A stretch of 64,000 bases of DNA from Himantopus leucocephalus (Eukaryota > Chordata > Aves > Charadriiformes > Recurvirostridae). A program made the translations under genes and the position numbers. Of the stretch, positions 21,970-33,416 are shown one piece after another (positions within the stretch are counted from its first letter, which is position 1; each line of letters starts with the position of its first letter). Below the pieces are notes generated by a model that saw only the letters and a list, made by a program, of their open reading frames with translations, did not search any database and was not told where the DNA came from. The DNA is taken from positions 17,433,112-17,497,111 of the forward strand of contig RSEF01000004.1 in the NCBI GenBank assembly GCA_003993805.1. Reading direction: 5' to 3'.

Positions 21970-24900
21970 AGTCTGTTTATGGAGTGCAGCGGGATGCACA
22001 GTAGCGTGTCAGGATGAGTTTGGACATCCTTCTGAGGGAGGAAGGCTGTTATACCCGGGGCTAGTGGCACCTGCTAGAAATGCTGATGCTGCTGTCTCAG
22101 TATTTTCACTGAAGAACTCACCGCTTGTGTTCTGTCAGACACTGCTGCAGGCTGGTGCAGGCAGGTCCCCAGTCAGCCGTTCTGTTGAACATTTGCAGGT
22201 GGTGTGGCACATGCTTCAGGCCACCACACTGCTGCATTCAGTCGATACGGCAGAGGTTGTGGGGCCAGACCGGCATAATTTCAAACCAAAAGGAAGTTAA
22301 TGTGGCTTAACAGGGAGTCTGGGATAAAAATCTGAGAGGTAGGAGGCACGCCATTACCAGTGAGGTGGCAAACCTTTCGGGAGCCTGGTATTTCTGATGC
22401 TGCCCAGGAGATGTGAGCTGCAATAACGTGAAATAACGTGGGGAGCTGTGTTTAGGAGTGGATTGTGCATCACCATAACCATGTTGGTATCTACTGGGAA
22501 CCTAATTTTTAAGACGGAGAAGAATGCTTGTGGCTCATGAGAGGAAGGTATCCAAATGCCATGGTGTGCAGATGTTCCGCCAAGGAGTTTTAAAGGAAAA
22601 CTTCCATGTTCTATATGTTTGTTAATTTATTTGTCCGAAGGGAAAAAAGGAAAATAGCCAGTCTGTGTAACTGGCTGGCAGGAGTCACCTAATGCTTCGA
22701 TAGACTGATGAGCTGTTCAGAGTAAATGCTGTGGCTCTGTATAGTGCAGAAAAGGACCATCCTTGAGGCCAACATAGTAGGAATTTGCCTGAGAATCCCC
22801 TTGGATTCAAATAGGCTGAGGAATAGGCAGCTGCGTATCCATATACAACTAAACAGAATCATACATATCAAATAGATATAAAAAAGCTACATATGCTAAT
22901 ATGTGATGTATATGTGAGCTCCAGAGATAAAGTAGTAGGTGCTGAGTTTGATCAGGATATCAAAGGTACTCCAGGACCTGTCAAGTGTGACTCCTCCATG
23001 TTCTTCTGAAAATTTTAACATGAAAAGACAAGGCAGAAATGGGTCTGACATTATTAACAATGACAAGATCCTTCCTCAGCACTCCTTGCTTATTTTCCCT
23101 TAATGAGCTTTGGTGGGACGGATTCTCTGACGAGGTGCTGTCGCTGCTGCTGCTTGTTGCGATGCTGAGAAGCGAGGCTGGTCCCTGCCTGTTCCATATA
23201 CCCACAGGCTCGTTAGTGGTGGGACACAACTTGGGCAGCTGGTTGCCGGGGGCACAGCAACCCAAGTGGAAGCTCCAGCTCGTCAGCAAACAAGCATAAA
23301 AGTGCATCGCCTGTCAGAACGGAAAGAAATGTAGGGCTATTAATGCGAGTTCAAACAGTCTGGTAGAATTGGAAATGCTGGGAGAAAGAGTGCAGGGAAG
23401 CAGTTGTAACATGTAAATGGTTTCTCTTTAAATGAAACTATTCACAGCAATAATTGCATGGCAGGACAGTAATCCTATCGGGACACACCCCTGACTTTAT
23501 TTGGGCCAAAATGAAGCCCTGGGAAGGCTGATGTTCTGTGCCACATGCTCATTTCTGTATTGCAGCTCTTATACCTTTCAGCCACATGGTCAAAGCTGGA
23601 TTGCAGCACGAGGAGGTTGGAAACCTCCCACAAGAGACTGTGTCAAAAGAGCATGATGAGTATGGCTTGCTGCGGGCTGGGTGTGACAGAGAAAGCCTGG
23701 TATGGTCTCAGCTTGACCAGGAGAAATACTGTTACCAGCTGTGGATGTGGAGGTTGATTTATTGTATCCGTAAAATAAAAAGGAGTCGGGTCAGAAAGGG
23801 ATGGGTGTTTCTCAGGGCAGTTTTCTAGGATCGTTGCTCATTGGGAAATATCTCTTGCAAAAAACATTACTCCTCTGACTAGGCAGATGGGGTTGTGGCT
23901 GCACCTTTCTGGCAGCCTCCCCCTCTGATGCTGTTTGGTTTGACTGCAGGCTGTACTAGCTGTAATGCTATCGTTATAACTCAAACTTGACAACAGTGAC
24001 AGCCACTAATGTGTCATTTGACTGGGAGAAGGGGTAACTCACTCATTTTTTTTTAGACAAGGCACGACTAGAAGTTCAGCTGCTTGATGGCACAGTGGAG
24101 TGCTTCTGTCCTGAGAGTCATGTCAGTACGAAGCTGCAGTGCATTTATCGAGTAGGGAATAAAACATTTTTCCCTCCCCTTCCCCTGTGTTGCCCGCTAA
24201 GAAATGCAAAGCTATCAAATTCAGCAATTAGTAGTGAGAGGGACTGGTAGCAAAACCATGGTTTTTCCCTTCCTGCTTATTCTGTGGTAGTTTTAGTTAG
24301 GTATTCATTATTTTCTAAATCATTATGCCACTTTGACAGTATTGCCAAATGAAGGAGCCGGCAAAGCCCTGCTGCATCAACTTCTATCTTCTATTGTGTG
24401 TTGTAACTTTGGTGTTTTGCTGTTTTATTGTTCCCTTTGTGCTTACAGCTAAGTATTCCTGCGTTATTATTTAGCTGGAGCTGCAATTGCAAAGTTTATC
24501 TGCAAATGGAACAAAGCAGTCAATCATACCCATTTGTTTCTGCACAGCTGCTAGATCTTTTACCTCTATAGTTTATAAATCTGCAGCTTGACTTGAATCC
24601 CCATTTTCTTCTCTTGCTATTATTTATTACAGTGATTTATTGTCTGGTATCCATTTATATCTGCTTTCATACAAAAGCTCTGTTATTTTTAGCCTAGTTA
24701 GAGGAAAATTGTTGGGTGCATGGGTCCAGTTTTGTTGAGAGATGCCCACTGATTTCAGTGTAAGATGGATGAGGCCAGTGATGCATGAGGCTGTGACTGA
24801 ATTTTCACAGCCTTTCATGCAGGAGAAGTATATGTGCACAAAAAATGTGGCTAAAATTCATCAGTATGGTATGCTCCTGTTAAACAGAAAAGGGGTAAAT

Positions 24901-25780
24901 GTACAGAGCTGCTTCTTCCTCTGATGACCAAAGCAACATCTCCAAGGTTTTCATCAGGAAGAAAAAAGCTGGTTTGCACAAGCCACTGTGAACCAAAAGT
25001 CCAGGAATCAGGGGGTGCTGCAGCCACGTTCTGGAAAGGCAAAGGCAAATCTCTTCTGTCCTGCTCTGCTCCCATTTCATTTCCTGAATCAAGAAGGAAA
25101 ATACCTACGTCCAAACTGGAGAAAAAACAATAATTCCCATAAAATGTGATCTGGCATAAACTCAAAGAAGTACTGGAAAACTGGGAGATGGTAAAAGGGA
25201 ACATTCACAAGTTTCCAAGTAAATTTTTAACTTGCTGAACTGACCTCAAGTATTTCACTCTACCTAAACTGCATTTCCATTAGATGACCTGGTGCTGCGT
25301 GATTTGGAGGCCTGAAGGCTTCACTCTCTTTCATGGGCTGAGCCCCTGTGAGACTGCTGTGTGTCCATCTGGGGGACATCCCGCTGGGACATGGATGGTG
25401 TCACCAGGCACTGGTGGAAGCCGGGGGCTGATCCTATACTGACCCAGGACAAAGTGCTCTTGGCTGTTTCAGCAAGCAGGTGTATTTCTGTTTGGGTTGA
25501 ACAAAGGTGAAACTAAATACATAAGTCAGCCTGCCTGTCAGAGAATGAAAAAAATATTAGCAAAATATCAGTATTGTGGAAAATGTACTTTTTGGGAGAC
25601 ACGGCTCTGAGCAGCAGCTCTTGGCCTGTTCCATTGCCCCTTTTGCACTTCCCTGCTCCTGGCAGTGAGTCCCTCCTGCTTCTGTCACCATCAGCAGATA
25701 CCTTAAATCTAAAAAGACAAGGTTCACTTCTCTCTTTCTGCCGCACAGACTGATGTCTCGCTGATTTTAACTGCATTAAA
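21970..25780. other. Unique non-coding sequence
   Basis: No recognisable gene, RNA or transposon is visible. There is a short tandem AATAACGTG duplication near 22,420-22,440 and a T run at 24,047-24,054. Open frames reach about 117 codons and lie on both strands without recognisable motifs. Confidence 0.55.
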
Positions 25781-25787
25781 CTGAGTT

Positions 25788-26924
25788 TTAACTGAGGACT
25801 GAGTTTTGCAGGATAGGGCAAGGGATAAACAGTTTAGCAAATACCCCAAGGTCCATCCCAGACAGAATCCACACCAGGACGGGTGCTGATGTGGGGACAT
25901 TGTCCCTTGAGATCCCAGCACGGCAGTCTGTGGGGTTTTTGTGAAGCCTTTGGTTGTGCCAAGCATCAGCTCGTGTTCGCAGGATGGTTGTTGGCTGTTT
26001 GTTTGCTGCTATAGAGTTAACAAGAGTTGGGACTGGGCAGCTCCTGAAGTGCAGGGTCTGAGGAGGAGGAGGAGGAAGGGGCTGACACCATTCAGCCAGC
26101 GGCGGGCCCTGCGTGGATACCCATCTTGCCAGCCGTCGGGGTGCAGAACCAGCGTGGGACGGTGGTGGGCTCCCAGTTGGGCAGCCTGGAGGTGGGGGCA
26201 GTGGGGCTGAGCCCCTGTTCTGCTCATCCCTGGAGATGGTGGCCACCCTGCCCGTGTGTACGTGGAAGGAACCCCCCCAAAGCAGAAAAGGTTCCCCCTT
26301 TCTCATAAGGAATTTTGATTATTTTTTTTGTTTGGTTGGTTTGGTTTCGGTTAGGTTCGGGGTTTTTTTTAGTCCAAATGAAACTGAAGCTAAATCTTGA
26401 ATACCTGAAATCCTCTACAAAGCATCTTGCTTTTATTTCAGACTGGTAATGCAAGAGAACTCTGCAGCAGCACCATACCTTAAATAGCATTTTTGCTTCA
26501 GCCCAGGCACTCTGGCTTTTTTCATGTTTAATATTTGAGCAGCAGATGGAGCAAAGGACCAGGTAAATACTTGCTGGATCAATGTGCTGAAAGTAGGTGG
26601 AAGGACAGGAGGGAAAGAGGGAAGTAAACCTGCTACTGCATGGTCCCTTGTGGCAGAGGGAGCAACGAAAACAAGAGCTGGGTGCCACGGAGGGGTCGGG
26701 GGATGAGGGGTGCTCGGGGGCCCGTTTCCCAGGGGCACCTTTCCTTGGCCTGCTCCAGCAAAGTCCAGCCAAACGCTGTGCAAAGGGCAGCATTTGTACG
26801 AGTTCTGGGGCACTGGGAGGTTAAAGGGCAATGGACTATTCCCTCCAGCCTGGCTGCAAGAAATTAAATGAATAGTGCCAGCGCTTGGAAGAAGTATGTA
26901 TTTTTCCTTCCCAAGTTCCAGCAT
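25788..26924 (-). other. GC-rich zone with three overlapping minus-strand open frames
   Basis: Three minus-strand frames of 172, 189 and 163 codons overlap here (25788-26306, 26224-26793, 26433-26924), the densest open-frame cluster in the window outside CR1. The translations are proline- and cysteine-rich and look like translated GC-rich DNA. None shows a domain I know. A pentamer-like GGTTT tract at 26,331-26,362 and a G-quadruplex motif at 26,692-26,720 lie within it. Long frames are expected where GC content is high because stop codons are AT-rich, so I do not call a gene. Confidence 0.15.
26692..26720 (+). other. G-quadruplex motif
   Basis: Four runs of four or five G (26,692-26,695; 26,698-26,702; 26,707-26,710; 26,716-26,720) are separated by loops of 2, 4 and 5 bases. 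This satisfies the usual sequence rule for an intramolecular G-quadruplex. Whether it folds in vivo is not shown by sequence. Confidence 0.75.
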
Positions 26925-27724
26925 CTAGACTCAGATGACTATGAAAAGCTATCAACTTACGCTAAAAAATAAATCATATTTCAGAAAGACTAGGAAATAT
27001 GAACTTCCAGGGTTCAAAAGCTAAGGTGGAAAGTGAAAGAACTCGAGATGTTTTTTGTTTTTTTTAAAGCTAGTGATATTAGAGCCTGACACATGACTTC
27101 TAAGTGTTTCAATTTGGCAAGCTGAGGTGGAGTTCTTGGCACAGCATTGGAATAGGTTACCTAGGTAGGGAGTCTACATGCTGAAGGATTTTTTTTTAAG
27201 ATAATAATTTAGGCAAAGTCAGGAATGATTATGTTCTAGTTGGTTCTGTGTTAAGGATGGGGGGGTTGGACATGACTGATTTCTTGTGCATTCTTCCAGC
27301 CTTACTGCCTCTTGTGTCCCTCCTGATTTGAAGCAACTTCTCTGTGCTAATATCTTCTGCAGAAGGAAAAAAATATTGCTTTGCTTTTCAGGTATGTTTC
27401 TAATGATTTACACAATTCAGATGTAATCTGTTACTCAAAGTGAGAGAGAGAACAATTGCTGATGTGTTGAAGGGCCAATCTGGCCTTTTGTTTTATATGC
27501 ATGCTCTTGCTCATTAGATAACTAAGTAGCGTGAAAGTTTATGATTTATTTAGGATAATGAGTCTGAAATAAATGTGAAATTTCTCTGAGCCTACAGAAA
27601 ATACTGGCTGTCAGGTGTATTTAAAAAAAGTCCATGACAAACGTCCAAACAACTGCCAAGCCATATATTTTTAAATTATCTCCTAAACAGTGATGGCTTT
27701 GGTGTCTTATTGGTTCACATCACG

Positions 27725-27746
27725 CTTACTGTGTTATCACAGTAAG
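27725..27746 (+). repeat. Perfect short inverted repeat
   Basis: The arms CTTACTGTG and CACAGTAAG (9 bp, perfect) flank a 4-base loop, TTAT. The right arm also carries a splice-donor match (GTAAGT). It is short enough to occur by chance in 64 kb, so no function is claimed. Confidence 0.5.
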
Positions 27747-28801
27747 TAATTTTTTCTAAGCACCTAGATGTTTCAATTGTAGACCTGATTGCAATTCTGT
27801 TTCAACCCATTTATATTCCTATTAAGTTTGGCTGAAAGGTGTCACATTTTTCGCTTTGCTTGGATTCAGTGCTGACAGTTATACCAATGAATTGAAGCAG
27901 CTATTCCATCTGCAGTCACACACCCATGATATCATTCCCTGCTAGTCAATAAATTAAAAATGCTAAAATCTCGGCTTTTCTTTTGCCTGACGCCTGTACT
28001 TTGGAGATGTTTATTGCCATCTCCTACCTGAAGACTTCATGGTGGTTTGCATTTGATAATTCTCCTCATGCACTGGAAAGGTAGATAAGGAATTGCCTCC
28101 TTAATATTGCACATGTAGAACCAGATCAAAAAGACAGACACTAACAGAAATGTGGGTATGGAGGGTCCTTATGGATCTTATCTTCTCAGAAAGCTAGTGT
28201 GTCACATTCATGTCTGTGCCAAGTCCTTGTCATCAGGGCCTGATACACTGATTAAAAGGCCAGCCTAACCCTTACTCTCTATATCTCCTAATGCTCATCT
28301 TTCATATCTGACACTTTTCTCTTAAATCTTGTGCTGAATTGTAAGACAACTAAGCAGCCCTTAACCTTTTCATGGCTGTTTTAATCATGTCAGGGCTTCC
28401 ATTTATGGGTTTGATTTGATCTGGCCATCAAATGATCAAGTTAATCATGAGAAGGGGAAGAGTTCTCAACATTCATTCTTTTGCCAGATCTTCTGCTTTG
28501 ACAGTGACTTTATCCCTTTTTAATGTGGCCATTTTGCTTCTTGAGTGTCATCAAGTGCTATCAGACCAATTCATAACATTCTGTGAATTTAGCCCTTTTC
28601 GTTAGTTATAGCCTCTTTACAAATCATTTGTTAGCTGATGAGATTATTTGTAGAAACCTATTTAAGGCTGTGAGTTGATGAATAAAGGATTTCCTTAGAC
28701 TAGTCGTGACACGTTAGTACTGGTACTGCAATCCGGCTAGCAGACCTTTAGACTGCTCTGCCGGGAATCACAGGATTTGCTTCTTCAGCAAGATTGGCAT
28801 T

Positions 28802-28848
28802 AAAAAAAAAAAACAGAAAAGGATTTTTTTTTTAAGAAAAAAAAAAAA
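28802..28848 (+). repeat. A-run / T-run / A-run cluster
   Basis: Twelve A, then ten T, then twelve A lie within 47 bases, so A and T runs can pair. This is low-complexity sequence, possibly the tails of old retroposed fragments that I cannot identify. Confidence 0.75.
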
Positions 28849-29505
28849 GGTGAATTTTAATGAGACTGTGCCATGATGCTTATGAAACAGCTCTTCCTCA
28901 ATGGCAGCTGTCTATCACTATAGATATAATGGTTGCATTTACGTTGTATCCCTCTTTGATCTGCTCCAACCACTCATTGTGTCTCCCCATGTGGTGTAGA
29001 GCGTGCGGTACCTGGTGCAGGTACCCTCGCTGTCGCAGTTGCGTAGCGCTGGCACTGCAGCACCCTTGTCCTGATGGAGTAGCTGCATCTGTGTGTCTCT
29101 CCGTCTGCCTGCAGTTTCCTACTTAGTGATAATAGGTGCTGATGAGCTGCAGAGTCTCTGATCTGTGCATAATATTGCCTTGTTTTCATTCAAATGTGTC
29201 TGAAGAACAACTATTCCCCAGACATCTATGCGCATACAAATCTGCTTGTGGAAATGTTTGCAGGTTGCAGATAAAACAGGGAGATAAGACAGTCAGACTG
29301 AACAGTCTGAATTCAAATGAATGTGAAGAAGAGATAGTATATTTTAGGGTCTTGCCCTCTGTCCGGTCATCTTTCCACTGCTCTCTGTGGGAAGAGATGG
29401 ACTTTAAAAGAAGCTGCCCAGCTGGTGTTAAGCTGTAGTGAAATCTGAGACCTGTTCAGGAGAGGAACTGTGTCTTTGAAGAAAGCCTGCTTAAGAAAAG
29501 CAGCC

Positions 29506-29529
29506 TTTTTTTTTTTTTTTTTTTTTTTN
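29506..29529 (+). repeat. Poly(T) run ending in a single N
   Basis: Twenty-three T are followed directly by an N at 29,529. As with the other single-N sites, the length is likely unreliable. Confidence 0.9.
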
Positions 29530-32500
29530 CCCTCCCCCAGCAGAGACCTTGGTGTCCCACCCAGGCTGGCCCACAGGGGCAGTTCATTACAAGATTTTGT
29601 CGCCTAAAGGAGCAGGCAGGAATTTAGTGGATTTGAAGCCAGCAAGAGTTAATTTCCAGTTCCTATCTTTTGGTACCAAATCCCTGTTATAAATTTGCCC
29701 ATGGATTGTAAGTTAGTACCTGCACCTGCCACAAGAAGAAAAGCTATTCCTGCCCACACACTGCTTTGAAAAGGAAATAGCCCTGGAGAGTAAATATGAC
29801 ACCGCTGAAGGACAACAATTTCTCAGCCTTTCTGGTGGGCAGATTTCATTAACTTTCCAAAGTACATCATGGATGCTCCTATCTGAAGCTACTGATCGTA
29901 TTAAGAGAATTCTTGCATGAGTCAAAAAATACTGTATGTAGCCATTGTGTTGTCGGGACTGTGGGCAAATACAGGGGAAAGTACAAACGAGGATTGGGAT
30001 TTTGTTCTTATTCTGCGCCAGCTGGACCTTTCATACAGCTCCAGGCTGACATATTTTGGGGTGAGAGTTCCTTCAATAGGGGGGTTTGTTTCTGTTCTTT
30101 TCTGTAAGTCCCTCGCGCAAGCCATGCTGGGATTGGCTTTCTGTCAGCATGGGCTGATTAAACTTCTTGGAAGTTCAGGAACTCCCTTGGTTGCTTAGAC
30201 AAGGACACTGGAGAGAGAGCAAAATCTGCCTAAGGGTGCCCTCGTCCCTTGTAGGCGTTTATATGAGTATTATTCCCACCATGTCATCGCATGCACTGGT
30301 TGATTACTTCAGATGTCTGGATGCTGTAATACAAATGTGCAGCATTTAATTCTGTTGCTTGGCACGTTTGCTTTAAAGAAGACTCGGAGTTAATTTCCCA
30401 GTGTCATTGGGGGCCATAAATGATATGGAATGTGTCAGAAATAATTAAGAGAAATGACGGTGAACACTCCTACCTCAAAAATAGACATTATTTGCAAATA
30501 ACTTTCGGCTAAATTCATGAGTATCTTCATCAGCAATGAGAATTTGTTGTAAGTGGATGAGCTGTCATTTAGTTTTCTTAGCAGTGCTTGCTATTTCCTT
30601 GTCTTTAGTGTTGTGTGGAATCAAGAGCAATTTCACATGATCCTTTTGAAAGAACGGGACAAATCTTCAGAAATTTTATCTTCCAAAACAATTTACTGCA
30701 CTTTCCCCGCTAATAATTGCCCAAACTCAGCCTGCGGCCAGAACACTAGAGAATACTGGGTTTGTTTGTACTCAGGCAAAGCCACTTTTCTATTTACCTA
30801 AATTACACGATTTTCTTGTTGTTTCTGTGCAAGGTTGAGTGTGAAGGCCTAAAGGTAGTGCTGGTGGGACTAAAAAGTGCTGCTGTTGCAGCCTCAGCAG
30901 GAGAGCGGTTTGATCTGCTCCACTCTTCTGTGCCAGCCTCAGAACTGAACGGTGCGGTTGTTTCAGGGGTGTGCGGTAGGGTCAGCACGGTCGGGCTGAG
31001 ACTGTGGGTTGCTGTCACTCATCCTGAGTCTGGCACGATGGGCCTTGCAACTTCATCAGCTCAGGCTGCTTATGGCGATTTGAATTTCACGCTGCTTTTA
31101 CCTTAGAGGTGCAGCACGTAGTTTGTAGCACAGAAGTCAAGGATGAAAGATAAATATAGCAAACCCCGTTCCCCAGTTTTGTGCATTGGTAAGTGCAGCC
31201 TCCCCTTGTGCGGACACGGCTATTGCTAGCCCTGCCGCAGGCACCAGGATGGCACTGTCTGCTTGCCAAAGCCTCCAGCCGGTGCTCAGGGCTCCTGAAA
31301 CCACATTCCAGCGCTGCCGCTGACACACACGGTGAAGGTTGGCAAGTCATTTGCTACCGGTGCTTTCCAATCACAATCCTTATATTTATGCTTCTAAACA
31401 AGAATAGCGTTGGGTATGTTTTCGGTGTCAGAAAAGGTGTTTGCGTGGCTTGTGCTTGCTGTCAGTGCAGTGCAAGCACAGCTGTCCCAGGGCCAGAGGG
31501 ACTGTGTTTTGCAGTGGCAATAAAGTAGGACAGATACAAGAACAGGGTGCTATTGGGGGGACTGGGTTTTTTCAGGGCGTGGGTAGGGAGTCTCTCTTCC
31601 CTTCTTCCTACACTGAGGCTTCCCTTTCTTCTCTTTCTGGGACTTGCAGAAATCCTGCTTTGTGTTCCCCTATCTCCAGCCCTCCATCATTAGTAGACGT
31701 AGCGTTCTTCCCTATTCCTCTCTTGTGTTTCCAGCTTGCTGGGGAAGGGACCACAGCTTCAAAGGAAAGGAGGAGGAGGGAAGGAAAGCAAGTGGTGTAG
31801 GGCTGGCACAGAAAAGTGGAGTCAGACCCTAGTGAGAAGGGTCCCAAGGGCTGGGGGTAGGATGCTGTAGCAGGGCAGAACGGTCCCCTGTGCCAGCCCT
31901 GCATATCTCTCTTCTCACAGCGCGGGAGGCTGTACAGGTTTGAAATAGTCCATCTTGGTCTCTTCTGGTGAATGTAAAGCAAACAGGCTGCCCTTTCCTA
32001 CAGACAGCATGCTGGCAGCTGCCTCCTTCACCTGTGCCCTGGGCGAGCTCTGTGTGTGTCTGCTCTGCTGTGAAATCCTCGTGGAGACACGGCGTGGCTG
32101 GTCTTCACGGGGAGAGGTCAGTGCTGCGTTCACATCCCTGCGTTTTTCCTCATGATAAAATGACAGTGCCGGGTCTCCACCGGAGTGGAGTTATACCGCA
32201 TGAAAGCAGTGCTGGGTTTTGGCAGTGAAGGTAAAGCCCCAATTGGCGCAGAGACCTGCAACTCTCGGTGATTTTGCAGAGAGCACATAGTGCAAGACGG
32301 AGCATCTGCTGCTGTCTAGGAAATAGCTCTGTGTGATGGAAAATCTTTTATCACTGGGGAAAAAATAAAAACTGTAGAAGTAACAGATGAGACTAAGGAA
32401 ACTTGAGGTGGTAAGTTAGAGCAATTAAAGCAAAACAGAAAGTTGGTGTTAGGACTACACGGTCTTGGTCCTTCTAGGTATTTGCATTCCAAAGGCATAT

Positions 32501-33376
32501 ACTGCATTTTGTTTCTGCCTTGATTTAGAGCAGTTATTAGTACACAAACTGCTCAAACTCTGTGACTCGCTTATTACAGGGGCTGGACAGCATATAGTGC
32601 ATAAGAGGAGCAGCACAGAAATAATCATGGTCAATGCTGACAGGTTGCCCTATTCACTTGCCTGAACTCACGATAAAGTGGGTCTTTTCAGAAATTTTGT
32701 GTGTGGTGATGTAATTAGAGGCACACCAACATAGCTGGGCTATATGGATGTTTTGAGCTGGACATTTTTGCATCCGAGAGCTGCATCCAGAAGGTTTATG
32801 GCTTTTTAATTGTGGTTGTCTGCATAGGACTTACTTCCTGAGGATCTGGAGAGCTGCTTTTATTTTTAGCATTGATCGCTGAATAATAGGACAGATGTGC
32901 GGAACAATAAAGCTAAACAAGAGAAGCAGAGTTCGTTGAATAATTAAGAAAATGATCTAAAATTGTTAAAAATTTTCCTATAGTCTCTTCCCTGAAATTC
33001 ATTGTTTTTCATGGAAATATAAAGATTCAGGAAATACTAACTAGCAGGTAGCAAAACAATCTTGCAGAGGAAGGGCTTGCTGACTTTGTTCTCCTGTAAG
33101 ACTGTGAGAGACTTGGCACAAGGCAGTTCTGGATTAGGTGGAGGATAAAAGAGGGGTTATCAGCATGGTTAGATTCTTTTTCGTATTTGTTTGCTGAAAA
33201 TCAGACATTCAGAAATGCCTGGAAATTCTTCACCGTGGAAATAAAGAGGAGATTTCTCCAGTTGGAGGAAAGGGATGCACCTTTTTTGCTTTCCTCCCGA
33301 ATCTCGTCTTTCTTGCCCAGCCCTCCTGGCAGTTACAGACTCTTTTATTCACTAGTTAGCAGAAAAAATATCTTAC

Positions 33377-33416
33377 CTGTCCATTCTTTGGTTTCCTGAG
33401 CTGATTTTTCTGCCAT
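33377..33416 (-). other. Candidate short first coding exon (unproven)
   Basis: On the minus strand an ATG at 33,416-33,414 has G at both -3 and +4, a good Kozak context. It opens 13 codons (MAEKSAQETKEWT) plus one base before a strong donor, GGACAG followed by GTAAGATAT (GT at 33,376-33,375). The peptide is charged and coding-like but too short to identify. There is no CpG island, and promoter elements were not recognised. Inference only. Confidence 0.1.

Noticed and set aside
26331..26362. GGTTT/TTAGG-like tract suggesting interstitial telomere repeat
   Set aside because: The units are irregular pentamer-like words, and no true TTAGGG array is present.
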